Assembly: GCA_009617715.1 (NCBI GenBank)
Contig: VTFK01000292.1
Span: forward strand, 434,001-498,000
Direction of reading: 5' to 3'
From: Plectrocnemia conspersa
Taxonomy: Eukaryota > Arthropoda > Insecta > Trichoptera > Polycentropodidae
DNA length: 64,000 bases
The translations under genes and the position numbers were made by a program. Below, in pieces: positions 36,120 to 49,004 of the stretch (positions are counted from its first letter, which is position 1; each line of letters begins with the position of its first letter). The notes beneath the pieces were generated by a model. That model worked only from the letters and a program-made list of their open reading frames with translations. It was not told the origin of the DNA and did no database searches.

Positions 36120-38780
36120 TCCAAGAACTTAATCACATGATACATATTAGTAAAGAATGGTTGTTATTGTTATTTTAAATTATACAGCAATTGGTTGTAA
36201 AACACTAGATTTTAGGTGTATATATCAATCATAATAAAATGAAATTTAGACAAATTTAACGTTTTTATAAATTGGATAATCTGTTATTCTTGAATATGCA
36301 TCCAGAATATTTAGATACGACATAACTTTCGCATCATGCATTGATGAATACGAATAAAAAAATTCCCAACATTCACGGATCGACACTCCCTATTGGATAA
36401 ATCTTGATTGCATGCATAGTCCGTGAATGAATTTCGCGCATGAGTCCCTCAATCGTCGAGTTTTTCTGACACCTGTCAGTCTGTCGGTGAAGATTTTTCA
36501 TATAGGGAATTAAATGGGCATACGTTTTTACGTAGAGTCTAGATGCCATATATATAATACATATACATATATCAGATACGTTGGAAAATCGTTTTATGAT
36601 ATTATGAGTAATATACATACATTTTCTAATCCAACATTTTCATAAAATATCCAAATAATATCTTAAATAAATATTACAGCAGTATTTTAGTAACATACAA
36701 ACACAATATAAATCACTTAATAAGGCACTATATTGATGGTTAGGAAGTTAGGATACTTTTGCGTAAAATGGTACATAATCATGAACAACAAACAAAAACA
36801 CAAGCTGGAGAATTAAATTAAGCATCCCAATGCCTTCTCTCAGCCTTAATTAGTATTTGAAAATTGAGATACGAGAGAAAGAGCCGCAGATCTCTATATG
36901 AATGTTCTATACTACGTATTTATGTTATTTTCTTGTTTAAACACAAAAATTTCAATGAGAATGTAATTAATATACATAAATAAAATTAAAAGTACTAGCA
37001 TATTGTAAATTGCCATAAATACACATTTAAATATATTTATTCAATATGTATGTGTCCAGCGGGTAAATTAAAATTTAACGCAAGTAAAAAATAGAACGTT
37101 GAGTAAAAAATAAATGACAGAAAACGTAATTTATATTTATTTCGCGACGTTTTTTGCTAAAGCTCAAACGTTCATTTGTAGGTGTTTAGCGAAAAGAGTG
37201 CTATTTAAAACTCGTTGGGTTGTACCTAACTCTACGACTTTATAGACTGTAAATTATTTTTCAATCAGAGTGAAATTTAAGCCATCTAAATGCTTAGTCA
37301 TTCGAGCGTCGAGTACGTAAGTTAAATTATGGCGATGTCACGAGTTTTATATTAAAAAATAATTTTACCCTTGAAAAACAGAGATATATAATTAAAAAAT
37401 AATATTTACTTCAACTTTTAAAATGTTATTTACACATACATTTAGAAAAGTGTTGAATATATAAAATTAAACTGGTAATATAATACAGAAAGGATTTAAA
37501 AATGGTAAATTTGCCTGGATTAAAGTTCATTTATAAAGACAAAAAGCTTTGTTTAAACAAGTTAAGGGGCTAACATCAGCACGAGCGCGGTTAAGTTACC
37601 AGTTAATTATGGTTTTGCTTTATTCATTTTATTTATACGTAGAAGATACGTTGAAAGTGGTTATAATGTAAAAGTTAAGCGTAACTGTGTTGTGCAATAT
37701 TATTACTAATTAGTAATTTATTAAAAGTTAGTTGGATTAAAACTAATCTGGATATATTCATATATTTTTTAGATTGATAATGATAATCAAATAACTATAA
37801 ACTATATACATTTTGAATATAAGTGAAATATGATGATGAACTATTGTGGTCTAGTACCTGATTGAAAATAAAATAAAAGTATTATAAAATAATCATAAAC
37901 TTATTATATATTACCGATGAAAAAATCGATTTATTATAAATAATTAGGAATAAAAATAATATTTATATATTGAATATTTATGAACTGATTAAATTCTATA
38001 TTAAGATTAACTAAAAACTAATAAGAAAGTTATTTTATTATTTGTGACATAAATTAATATCATATATATTAGTAAAATGAGTATTAGATAAATTAAGCAA
38101 ATGTATTTGAGTGTTTTATATGTTTACAGTTAAACGAAAATATTTGTATTTACTTTAGATTTATAGATATATATGTGTATATGTTACCTAAAATTGTCAA
38201 TAAAACCACATCAGAAAATAAATATACTGTATTTTATTAGACATAATTTAAATTATATTTTTGTATGTGTTTAGTAATAGTATATAAATTTATGATCATA
38301 AGTAAATATTATTCACTAATTTATATTTTATAGATTTGATAAATATTTAAAATATAAGATCTGATCTCAGGTCTTTCAGGTATTATCACTAATCTGTCGG
38401 ACTCTTATATTTATTATTTTTTTATATTATAATTGATTTTACCAATTTATTTATAATAAATTGTTATATTAAAATTTAATGTGAAGAGAGAGAGAGAAAG
38501 CGAGAAAACTAGACAAGAGCAAATTCAACCTTTGGGGCTCTTTAGGGATGAATATATTTAAACTACCGTATTAGCGTATTAATAGTTTATGCAGTAGAAT
38601 AGAATGTCAGCATTTATCATTTACAATATTTATGAATCAATGTTATATTACAGCATTATATTATATATAAAATATTATTTTTTGAAGATGATAATTGAAA
38701 AAATTGATTGCCTTTATTTTAATAACATATATTGAAAGTTTTAAGGTAAATAAGTTTTCTACCCTAATTTATGATTATTT
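36120..38780. other. AT-rich non-coding DNA
   Basis: No gene is recognised. The minus frame at 36373-36618 has no motif. A (GA)n tract lies at 38483-38505. Confidence 0.5.
38483..38505. repeat. GA-rich microsatellite
   Basis: A short run of GA dinucleotides ending in AAAGCGAGA. GAGA-type sequence can bind GAGA factor in insects, but there is no promoter context here. Confidence 0.6.
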
Positions 38781-38789
38781 TTTTATTTG

Positions 38790-40010
38790 ATTATTTAATA
38801 AAATTACAGTATGATGTGATGAGCACCTGGCATGAAAAGCGCTTAATATACATTGATTGTGAAAACAGGACTTGTCGACCAATGTGATATACATAAAATT
38901 CGATATGTACAATGGTTCTAATAATATTTAAGAACCTTCGAAATCTCTTTTTGTGAATAAGCACCCCCCGAATGCATATACAATGGCTGTTCGGTGTCTT
39001 AATTAACACAAAAGAAGGTTGGCAATGACAGGTTCTGATAGCTGGTCGTAGATTGTGCTAACAGTGTTGCAAAATTATCTGTACAAACTCCAACGGTGTT
39101 GCAATAATTTTTGTATAAAAGACGATAAAAATAAATAAATTTAATTATACCCCAAGTACCCGTAATTAGTCGTCACGTTCACATTAACCGTGCTTTTTTA
39201 AATCTACGGAGATGTCTGATTTCTGAAGACGCATACAATACTACAAGAACATATTTTTTTATAATTATAACACAAAATATACGTGCACTAGTATAATAAG
39301 TATATTCTGATTTTAATTGCATGATAAAAAATAGTTTCTAATGCAATAAAAAACAGTTTTTAAAATTAATAATATTATTTATATGATTTTTCACAGGCAA
39401 TGACTTAAAAATATTCTAGTTAAAAATTTGTAATAGACTATTACTTAAATGATAATATTTTGTTTTTTAATAAGACCTCATTTTGCATTATTAATATATA
39501 TTAATTTATTTGAAAAACATTATAATTAAAAACTTACTATATTCATCGATTATTCTTAAACTTTTGGGAAACGAATTTATAATATTTAATAATTTAATTG
39601 TGCTTTATATAATAGATTGTGTTGAACTTTTAAATTTAATTAATTTTCATGTACCTTTATTTTGTAATACAAAATCTTAATTATTTAGCTGTAATCATTA
39701 TATAACTTTACATTTATATTTCCAAGTATTAATGGAATTCTTTATGAATGATTTAAACTCAGTTGAATTATATATTTGAACTTGCTTACAATTTATAAAA
39801 AATATTAATAAAATTAATAATCACATATGAAATAATTTTATAAAAAAATGAATGATAAATATTGGAATTTGTATACAAATTGTATGAGTGTAAAAGTTAA
39901 TATTATTAAAAAAATTGACATGGTTTTTTAGTTTTAAGTATCAAAGCACGTGTATGTATGTTAAATATTATTTCGAATCGTGTTTGTAAGCAACACCTAA
40001 TTCAAGAATA
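38790..40010. other. AT-rich DNA with a small tandem duplication
   Basis: Within it, 39060-39088 and 39092-39120 are diverged direct repeats (AAC[A/G]GTGTTGCAA followed by a similar AT-rich tail, 32-bp offset). The minus frame at 38791-39009 is not recognised. Confidence 0.5.
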
Positions 40011-40019
40011 TTAACGTTG

Positions 40020-40560
40020 AAATTTTTCGAATCCGCTACAGGACCGCACCGGTTATAAATCATATTGGGGCCGAAGCGTTAATCGAACGCGATAGGGGCT
40101 GATTTTAATTCTTCCTCGACCATAAATAATATGATTAAGCTCGCAAACATGGCGCTCAGTTTTCCTAGTTCATTCAAGAGAGCTCGCATGAACGTTTTCC
40201 TTCACACCACAACTTATTTGTTCCTGAACGTCGGTCGGTTTTGGAAGGAGCATGGGGTCGGTGGTGTGGTTTACTTAAAGCTCTGGGAGCAGCCAGCTCT
40301 CTTTAAAACAACAATCTGTGCTAATCCCCACGGGTTGGGATTATACAATGGCGGATAGCAAGCAATATGGCTGACCTAGACTGGATAGTGGATAGATACC
40401 TACTGCTCGGATCCGATGTAAAGTTTATATTAATTATTCTACAACACGGCCGACAATGGTTGGCTGGCTGGTACGACCGAGCTTTCAATTGACCAAAACT
40501 CCAAAGGTCATGCATACCCATGACGGCATAATTCATGCAAACTACAGAATTATCCCATTA
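40020..40560. other. GC-rich island, coding status undecided
   Basis: The block is GC-rich. It holds a 75-codon plus frame at 40131-40358 with a run of diverse codons and a 71-codon minus frame at 40321-40536. Neither shows a known motif or a convincing splice pair, and both could be chance in GC-richer DNA. A regulatory element or an unknown repeat is as likely as an exon. Confidence 0.25.
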
Positions 40561-40569
40561 TGTAAAGAT

Positions 40570-43255
40570 GGAGATGGAGCTAGAGATACTGAAAAGTTTT
40601 TTAGGCGATAGACGTGCCTAATTATAGGGTAGGAAAACCTAAATTTAAAATTAGCACGTTCGGAGGCGTAGAACTATTTTTAAACCAAGGGTGACGTATT
40701 TAATTAGCTTTCCTTTAAATACTTTTTATTAAATAATACTATTGCTAATTAGAGGTAATATTTTAAGCTGATTTAAAATAAACATTTGATAAGTTTTTCA
40801 TTAATTGAAAAATAATAAATACACTTAACATTATTAATCCCTTGTATAATTTTATTTATAAACTCTGGTAATTTTAATCCAAATATATTAACAATTTTCA
40901 AAGTATAACTTGAATATATTTATTGCTATATGTTTTTTTTAAATATTGCTTGTTACAGTAATAAAAAATAAATTATTCTAATATTAAAATTTATTTTAAT
41001 TAATGAACTTAAGAAAATATAACTAAAAAAAATTCATGTGCCTCATGACCGTATTTTAAAAAAAAATAATATGATACATAGTATATTTAATGTCTTCTCC
41101 AGCATTTTATTTATTTATGATTTATAGTAAATCTGAAAAAAAGGTTTTCGACCAAAAGGTAGACGTAAACAAACGTCACTGCTATATATCACATCATGGG
41201 ATACCGAGATAATGAAATCGAGCCAGGTCATGCTTATAAACCGTCGAAAATTCTCTAAAAAATATAAATGTAGATTGTTTTAAAAAAAATATTACTAATA
41301 AAAAATTAAATATAAAATATCTAGTTTTAAATCATTAATTTGACTTATTAAGTATGCGGCAATAATATCATTTCAGTTTTTCCAACTTAATACCGGCAGC
41401 AAAAAAGCCTAGAAAAATAGTGAAGACGAAACTCTTATAATTTGAGTATGACAAGTGTTAAATATTAAGCTTTTTTATATCTTAGTCTAATTTTAAAAGA
41501 ATATATCTCTTATAACCGATTGCCTATGTTTATGAAGCTGTAGTGAATAATAACCATACTATATACGAATATAAAGACAAGTTTATTTTGGTGCTCTAGT
41601 TTCAGACAGTGTTTCGGAATTTTTATCCAATTATTGTCATACAATGAACACGTAAAAATACAATGTAAAAGTGGATAACTTTTATGAAAGCAAAATGAGT
41701 CAAGCTCCTATGCAACTTTATAACTGGAGCTCTATACGCCTAGCTCATAATCCAGCTTATTTACCTTAATAATATAAATAAAATTGTAACGTAACAGTAT
41801 TTCTGATAAAAACGCATATTTTCAGATGTATCCGCTTTCAATTATTTTCCACCTGGTGACTTATTTTCAGGATTATCGTCACAAGAATAAAACCTTTGTG
41901 CGTTTATTATCGACATATACGTCATTGATATTTTGAGCTGTCTGTGTTGAATTAGCTCGGTAACGTTTTCAAGCTAGACGGGGCAAGAAATAAAACATTT
42001 AATCCTTTATCATAAATCTATTCCTAATATTTTCAAAGAAACGAAGAGTATTTGACTGGTTACAATAGAAAATCCAATAAAAATAAAGATAATGATGCTG
42101 ATACAGAATGGTGGAAATAGAATAAAAAAATACAAACCTAGCAAGAAAATCCTATTTTCATTATAATACAAAAATATTATGATAAATGACTTGGAAAAAA
42201 CAATGTGATTTGTTTGTCGAAAGATTAACCTATAGATAGTATAAAACTACTAAAACTCCAGTGAAATTATTGACAAAAAATCTATTTCAATTTTTATTGA
42301 AGCAAAGTAAATAGTTTTCAAGAGTTAAACCATCGTTGTAGCCATACGTAACATAATTTTTGTGCAAAAAGGGATTTTCGGCATTAGCTACTATTAAATC
42401 AAAATACCAACCTTGTTTTGTGGCAGAAAATAAGCCCGAGTAGTTGTTTTATCGATAACACAACCATTTGATAAACTTTTTGCTAATAGAAAATTAATCA
42501 ATCACATTAAAAACAAATTATTTTATCATACAATTTTTTTTTTGAATATTCTAAAATTTACTTAAATTACTATCTAAAATCAGAGAATAAGGGCAATATT
42601 TTTAAATGGGGCGTAGTAAATAAGTTTAGGAAATCACTAACGTAGCTCGTATTAAAAAATAAAAATTTTTACCTATTCATGATTTGAGCCTTGAATTAAA
42701 ATTATTAAAATCAGATACTACAAATTAAACTCAATAAATTATATTTCTTATAAAACTTTGTAAATGATTATTCTTTAACACAAATATTTCGCAACTACTT
42801 AATGAGAACGTTTTGATAATTAATCAAAACTAAAAAACTGCCCAAAATTTTGCATCTTTAGCTACAAAATTTTTACTCATTTTACAAAACGCATACAACA
42901 AAAATAGTCACAATTAAAAAAAAATCAATTTAATAACGATTATTTTAAAATTGTATTTAATAAAAAAAGGTTAGTAGTTATTAGTAAAAATAAACAGAAA
43001 GTAAATAAAAGTAACCGAAAGTCTTCTAAATTTGTTATATGTTGAAAGAATACTTTATTTGAAATATGTAAGTATTATTTTAATTCTTAAAAACTGCTAG
43101 ATTTATTATTTTGTTTTATATAAAAAACAGTGTGCTATAATAATAAATACATATGTATTTTTTTATTTTTTTTTATTTAAAGCTTTATAATAAAAACCCA
43201 TTTACATTTACAAACAAAAATACATAATTTTGAACATTTATATATTTTTAAATAT
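40570..43255. other. AT-rich non-coding DNA
   Basis: No supported features were found. Long A/T runs are frequent, and a mildly GC-richer patch lies at 41820-41990. Confidence 0.5.
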
Positions 43256-43261
43256 ACTTTT

Positions 43262-43400
43262 GTTGTAACATAACAGGCGTTTACCCAATGCGTTACAACG
43301 AGAAAAATCTGTTTCAACTAAGTTAGTCAATCAGATATAATGAATAATTTGAAGTAAGTATTAACTACCAGAATTACTAATATGAGACGTTACGGTTTAA
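43262..43400 (-). repeat. SINE tail and body (minus strand)
   Basis: It starts with TGTTGTAACATAACAGGCGT and TTACCCAATGCGTTACAACG, a clear reverse complement of the SINE tail at 33570-33611. It continues through TAAGTTAGTCAATCAGA.AT and AGTAAGTATTAACTACCAGA, matching the body. The tRNA-like head is missing. Confidence 0.85.
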
Positions 43401-43788
43401 GCTACTACGTCTTTAATATGTATTGTTTATCTAGTGTTACTTATTTTAACCGGTATTTGCTCCTAAAATAAACTGGTTGATTGTTACTATATTATAAATA
43501 TCTCCTAATTTATTGGAATTATATTAATATGTTTCAGCAACAGTTTACAAAATTATTATTACTATTATATAAAGCTATTTCCTGTTATAATAAAATAGAT
43601 GTATAAAATTACACAAACTGTATAAGAAATTTGATATTTTATCTTGTAGGTACTTGCGCTACATTAAATATTTAGTTACATTTATGTATTTTAGCTATTC
43701 GGAGATATAGTAAACTTTACCCAATATCCGTATTACTACCAAAAATCGAGATTATGCTTAGTATTTTGTTTTCGTTTGATATATTTTT

Positions 43789-44268
43789 TCAACGATCGAG
43801 CACTCTTTTCATTTGACGTGAATTGTAAAAGCGAGGACTGTTCTCTGTAAAAATATACATGGAATACAACAAAAGGATTATACAATATTGCTTTTTTCTG
43901 GGCTGTAGTAAAAAAAAGTGAAGCGACAGGACCAAACAGAGATTTGATTTCGTTGTTTTTATCTGATTTACTTCTAACGGGCTTTGTAGATACATATCTC
44001 GCATACTAGAATCTGGAACACGGGCGATTTGTGAACGGAAAAGCAATTTCAACTGATAAATCTGCGACTGGGTGAGTGCAATCATTGCGAAAGCAAACGT
44101 ATCCTGGAACTGGTTATTGTGAATGCCATTTGAATACTGGTATGCATTTAGAAATGCACGGTATATTACCCGATGGCATTCTGATAACGTCCTGGGAAAA
44201 TTGGAATATTCACTGTTATCAAGAATTAAACGATAATGAGTTTCGGTGCGTAATTGGTATCTGTATAG
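43789..44268 (-). CDS. Candidate exon on the minus strand, unknown product
   Basis: A minus frame of about 160 codons stays open from 44268 to the stop at 43789, long for DNA this AT-rich. GC content is clearly higher between 43990 and 44191 than outside. A well-formed acceptor (TTCCAATTTTCCCAG) ends at 44192. From there the frame reads TLSECHRVIYRAFLNAYQYS, continues through NNQFQDTFAFAMIALTQSQ and RSQIARVPDSSMRDMY, and possible donors (AT|GTATCT, GAA|GTAAAT) lie near 44000-43980. The strand agrees with the receptor exon at 30.7 kb, but I see no similarity to known GPR158 segments. A plus frame across 44076-44285 is also open and cannot be fully excluded. No family is recognised. Confidence 0.35.
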   Translation of the reverse strand, partial: LYRYQLRTETHYRLILDNSEYSNFPRTLSECHRVIYRAFLNAYQYSNGIHNNQFQDTFAFAMIALTQSQIYQLKLLFRSQIARVPDSSMRDMYLQSPLEVNQIKTTKSNLCLVLSLHFFLLQPRKKQYCIILLLYSMYIFTENSPRFYNSRQMKRVLDR

Positions 44269-44274
44269 TTAATA

Positions 44275-44905
44275 TTTATATTTAAATATAAATAAATATT
44301 TTGGTTTGTCAAAAAATATACAAAATATCATTACTTTTGTATTGTGTGTCATGTATGTATAAAAAAGCTTGTAGGCTTATATTAAAAAAATGTATGAGAA
44401 GAAAATGTTATATTAGCATTCTGTACACGTAAACCAAACGATTCACATAAGAAAATTCACCCCTAATTCAATTTCCGCCTTTCAGTAATGTAATACAATA
44501 AAACGAGAAAAAAAAATCTTTTTTTTTATTTTCAATATTTAAGTTTGACTGTTATTTTATACATAAAAACTGATTTGTGTTATGCTTTTTATTGATCGTG
44601 ACATTTATTATTAAGTCAAAGACAATATTGCTTCATAGCTTTTAAAACGAGTATCAGTATCGAACAAAATTTTATAAAATTTTACCACAAGCTTAACTAA
44701 AATTTTTTTGTAATAAATATTTAATTTATATTAAATATATAGTTGTACTTTATACTAAATAAATTTTTAGACCAAAACGATTTTCACCAAAATATATTTG
44801 TATGCTTATACTGTATGCATACAAACTTAGCGAAAATAAAATTTGAGTGTTTCACAATACATTATATAATGTATTTTTTTTAAACATTGCAATGGTGTTA
44901 TAGTT
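44275..44905. other. AT-rich non-coding DNA
   Basis: Nothing is recognised before the start of the 5'-truncated LINE at 44911. Confidence 0.5.
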
Positions 44906-44910
44906 TTAAA

Positions 44911-45690
44911 AACTGGGTCCTTTATTATTCACTATATTTACGAGCGACTTTCCAACCAAACACCGCGGTAACGACATAACTGCTCTATTCGCTGGTGATA
45001 CAGCTATTTTGTGTACCTATAAAAATCCTCATCGAGCGGTAATTAAGCTTCAAAATAAAATTAAAAATATTGAAAAATGGTTCGACAAATGGCTGGTCAC
45101 TGCAAATCCACCAAAAAAAAAGCGTCGCAGTAATGTTTCTCTTAGAAGAAAAAAAAGCCTTTGCTATAGAAAATTTAGCCAAAATTAAAATGTATAATAA
45201 ACCGATAGAATGGCATAATAAGGCCAAATACTTAGGTCTTACCTTAGACTCTAAACTTTCGTGGAAACCACACATAGACACTCTAATTCTTCGAGTTAAA
45301 TACACAAGAGCTAAGCTTTACCCCCTTCTTTGCCGCAAAAGTAAATTAAGTATAAAAAATAAACTGCTAATTTATAAAGCAATAATCAGACCCGCAATGT
45401 CTTATGCATCCCCTGTGTGGGGACATATTATAAATACTCGCAAATACCCTCAAAAATTACAAGCCCAGCAGAATATTTCATTGAGAATCGCAGCAAACGC
45501 TCCTTGGTATGTTCGCAATTCGATGTTGCACCAGGATCTACAAATAGACACTATTAAGAATCATTTTGAAAATCTTAATAATAGACACCGCGAAAGAATA
45601 CGAAACCATGCAAATGGCTTAATAGCTGATTTGCTTGATTAATTCCAGCTAATATTTCTTTAACTCAAATAAAATAATAATAAAAAGGTG
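44911..45690 (+). mobile_element. 5'-truncated Jockey-type LINE, reverse-transcriptase C-terminal part
   Basis: This is the best preserved element in the window. It enters at LGPLLFTIFTSDFP, the PQGSxLGPLLF motif, followed by ALFAGDTAIL, the FADD active-site box with Asp to Gly in the second position. It continues with IEKWFDKWLVTANP. A ten-A run at 45111-45120 shifts the frame by one base. The remaining frame (45070-45642) reads KSVAVMFLLEEKK, then KYLGLTLDSKLSWKPHID, LIYKAIIRPAMSYASPVWG and ends HRERIRNHANGLIADLLD followed by TAA. These are the thumb and C-terminal blocks of the Jockey clade. The 3' end carries AATAAAATAATAATAAAAAG. The 5' truncation is typical of LINE insertions; the altered active-site box and the frameshift make it inactive. 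The minus frame 44985-45305 is a shadow. Confidence 0.93.
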
Positions 45691-45699
45691 ATGCGTGCT

Positions 45700-47025
45700 A
45701 ACACACACAGACACCAATCCTCGTCAAGCAGGTGAGAGACTTAAGTCTAGAAACTGCGATAAAATATTAGATATTATATATAGTTTTAAAATTTTATTTT
45801 AGGAAAGTTAGTTAACTAATAAAAAGCGAGCGTTTACTACAATATATTAAATATATTTGTCAGTTAAGCATGATTATTTTTTAAGCAATTTATAGAGAGA
45901 TTCGGTAAAAATACGCTTGTTACATAATGAAAAAATAATTAATGATGACAATAGATATAATCTTTTCATGAAACACAATGTACTTAGATTGTGTGATTTA
46001 AATTAAAAATATTAACTAACTATAGCCACAGACCCCTCAATAAGTAATAACTTTAACGATTTGTATTAGTAATATACTTTTAACGCATTATAATAACAGG
46101 GCATTCAACCTATACTTTTTTTATATTACTATTATATACACAAAATATAATCTTTATGAGCTAACTATCTCGTTATAAAATTATTTTTAATACCTCATTT
46201 GTATGACCTAGTTTGATTTAAATTAATCAATATGAAAATATGAAAATATTTAGATAAACTTAATCTTTGATGTTTGATCGGAATTGTAATAAAAATAAAA
46301 ACATTGGCAAAGGTTTTTTTAAATGAACCTATTTATATATATAAAAAAATTAAATAATTCTTAATAAAAGTAGTAAATTATAATACATATTATAAAAATA
46401 TATAAATGTCGAGTTATGCCTAATAAGTATCAAAGTGATAAAATAGTTGTCGATATAAGATATCATATTAAGGACCATCATATTCAACTCAGTAATTAGA
46501 TTAAATACTTTTAACCCATTAGAATGCTCAAATTTTAATTGTACTGAAAGTAGAAAAAGAATCAGACAATATTGCCTTCACTGATCGATAAATATAAAAA
46601 AATACTAATAATAAAAAAAAACTCAGTAATTTGGAAACTAAATCTCTAATAAAATGTTTCAATTGGTTGCAATCTTATATAAACATGTGTTGAAAGTAAT
46701 GTATACAATATCTTTTAAGAAAAATCCAATTTAAGTTGGGCTTCAATCGGTAACATACCGATTTATGTGTTGAACTTTAAACTAATAAGGTTAACGTATT
46801 GCAGTTAGTGCATTAGCTTAATGTAAAACCTGTTCAGCATATCTTCTTATTAGTTTGTGTAAAACTATTCACATAGAAAACTCAAACTAATTCAATTTCC
46901 GTTTCATAAAACGGGAAAAATATTCTGGTATTTAAAGCTACACATTTCATTTAAAAGTTCAGCGTTATTTTCGCTTTGAAGTTTTTACGAATGTAAAATT
47001 TCATCTATATAAATTTAATTTTTCT
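45700..47025. other. AT-rich non-coding DNA
   Basis: No gene or further repeat is recognised in this stretch. Confidence 0.5.
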
Positions 47026-47029
47026 CCAT

Positions 47030-47420
47030 GTCATGTCTTCTTTACGACACGAACCCGTGCTTGTAAACGAGAATTATTTGATTCGTCCTCGTGGAGAAAA
47101 ATAAAGGCATAATAAATAAAAAACGAGTTGCGAATAAGAAAAACAGTAATTTATTCGCAACGAAAGTGAAGGATCGTCGAGATAAAAGAAAAAATTGGCA
47201 CCGCAAAATACAGTCAGATTATTTTACCGTCCATTTTAATTCAGCGTTATTTCCATCCTCATCACGGAAAACATTAATTTTCCAGCCGAGGAAGTAATTA
47301 AAGTTTCTTTATTTTTATATCACCCCGGGGATGAAGAATAACTCATCGCGCAAGACGGATCGCCACATTAGCCGCGGGAATCGCGGAAACGGACCACTAA
47401 TACCAGCAATTAGTCGGGTA
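47030..47420. other. GC-richer island with hairpin
   Basis: It contains a perfect inverted repeat at 47127-47161 and a GC-rich tail (CACCCCGGGGATG, CCGCGGGAATCGCGGAAACG). The 68-codon plus frame at 47091-47297 is Lys/Asn/Arg-rich without motifs. It is probably a non-coding regulatory element. Confidence 0.3.
47127..47161. other. Perfect 11-bp hairpin
   Basis: GTTGCGAATAA (47127-47137) and TTATTCGCAAC (47151-47161) are exact reverse complements around a 13-base loop. Confidence 0.75.
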
Positions 47421-47429
47421 ATTAATTGC

Positions 47430-48160
47430 AAAAATAATAAGTAGTCATAATACGATGTTTCAACTTATTTTAATGGAGAAGAAAAATAAACATCATAAGG
47501 GAAATTAACGGAAATTTGCTAAACGCTGTTAATTGCATCTCACTATTAGACGCTTAGTTAAAATCAGAGCAACTGTTAAAATTCTCAATTTAATTTATAA
47601 GTATAATCTCGAAGTTTTGTTTATCTTTCTGTCTTACTTAATACTCAAACATAAGCATAACCTTATGTATTTTTACATATTGCAAATATCTGTATTATTA
47701 CTATATTTTATATTTTTATCCTAAGCTTTAGATATTTGTTTTAAATACTACTTGTATTTTTTAAATTTAAAATATTGAACCGTGAAATTTAATGGCTTGA
47801 ATGTTTTGTTTTATTTTATTAAACTAAATTTTATTGTTCATAATTTTACAGTGTTAGTCATATTCAGTCACGTATTTAACAATATCAACAATAAAAGCAT
47901 TGCTTCATACTCATACAATAAATATTTTATTTTCATCATTTCGTTCGTAAACTTATTATTACTAATTCATGAAAAATTACCAATCAAAAACGCTTTTTAA
48001 AATAGTCATAATAACATACATTCATGCAATGGAATAACATTTTCATTAAAAACATCATATATATATATACAGGATTCCCTGTATTGCACAATATCTACAA
48101 ACTTTCAAATGTCATTTATAATCGCTCTTAACTGCATACATAAAAAAGAGGCAAGACTCA
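47430..48160. other. AT-rich non-coding DNA
   Basis: Open plus frames at 47533-47724 and 47782-48000 are Phe/Leu/Ile/Tyr/Asn-rich and chance-like. No splice or motif support is present. Confidence 0.5.
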
Positions 48161-48169
48161 CGTCGATGA

Positions 48170-49000
48170 TAATATGCTCGACCTTTTTCGGACCCCTTAG
48201 TTAACGATCGGTATAATAGTCACATCTGGAGGCAATTTATCTGATGGACATCAACATTTTAAGGGTGTTTTTTTAGATAACGTAAATGGTTCTCAATTAT
48301 CGTTATCAGTGAATCGCCAAAGATTCGAACGATTGATATAAAAGATGTGAGACTTAGTCATATTGGCAAAGTATCAAGTGATTTCAACAAAGCACATCGT
48401 TAAATCACGACATTAACACATCACTGCCTGACGCAAGCGATTAGAAAAAAATGACTACACCTGAACGAACGATTGCTACTCAATACACCAGCGAAGACCC
48501 TCGGACTGTTTTTTAATTAAATCGCATGAGACTGACATTTACATTTTTCAATATAGTATACATTTAAAAAAAATGTTACTATCTTTTCCAACTTTTATTT
48601 GGCTGCAAAGTCACACAAGGTAAATATGAAATAATATTATAACCATATTTTAATTAAATTAGGTGTGTATCGTAGCTATCCTTATGCATATTAAACGAAC
48701 TGCACCGTATTATTATTTTTGCTTGAAAATAATATAATGGCATTAAACTGCATCCAAATGCACACAGAAAATATCCGCTTAGCAGGATTTTCGCTACGGG
48801 GCGCTAGGTTTTCCGTTTCCTCTCCCCAGTTCGCCCCAGTCCAGTACATCCGGGGCGAACATCCGCCCCTGGCCGACCATAAACGTAATTTATGGCTGAT
48901 GATACTCATACTCAGATTTCGTGCACCTGATTGTCAGGCCGCGAGGCGACGCGAGCCGCAACGGGCCGCAAAACCACTTGACCTCAATATTCTCACTTTT
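48170..49000. other. GC-rich island
   Basis: The 48770-48980 core is among the most GC-rich DNA here, with long C-rich strings (CCCCAGTTCGCCCCAG, GGGGCGAACATCCGCCCCTG) and GCGAGGCGACGCGAGCCGCA. Plus (48719-49063) and minus (48691-48909) frames are both open because of composition. A TATAAAAG string lies near 48335. No gene start is clear. This is a candidate promoter or enhancer, or a GC-rich repeat. Confidence 0.3.
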
Positions 49001-49004
49001 GTAG

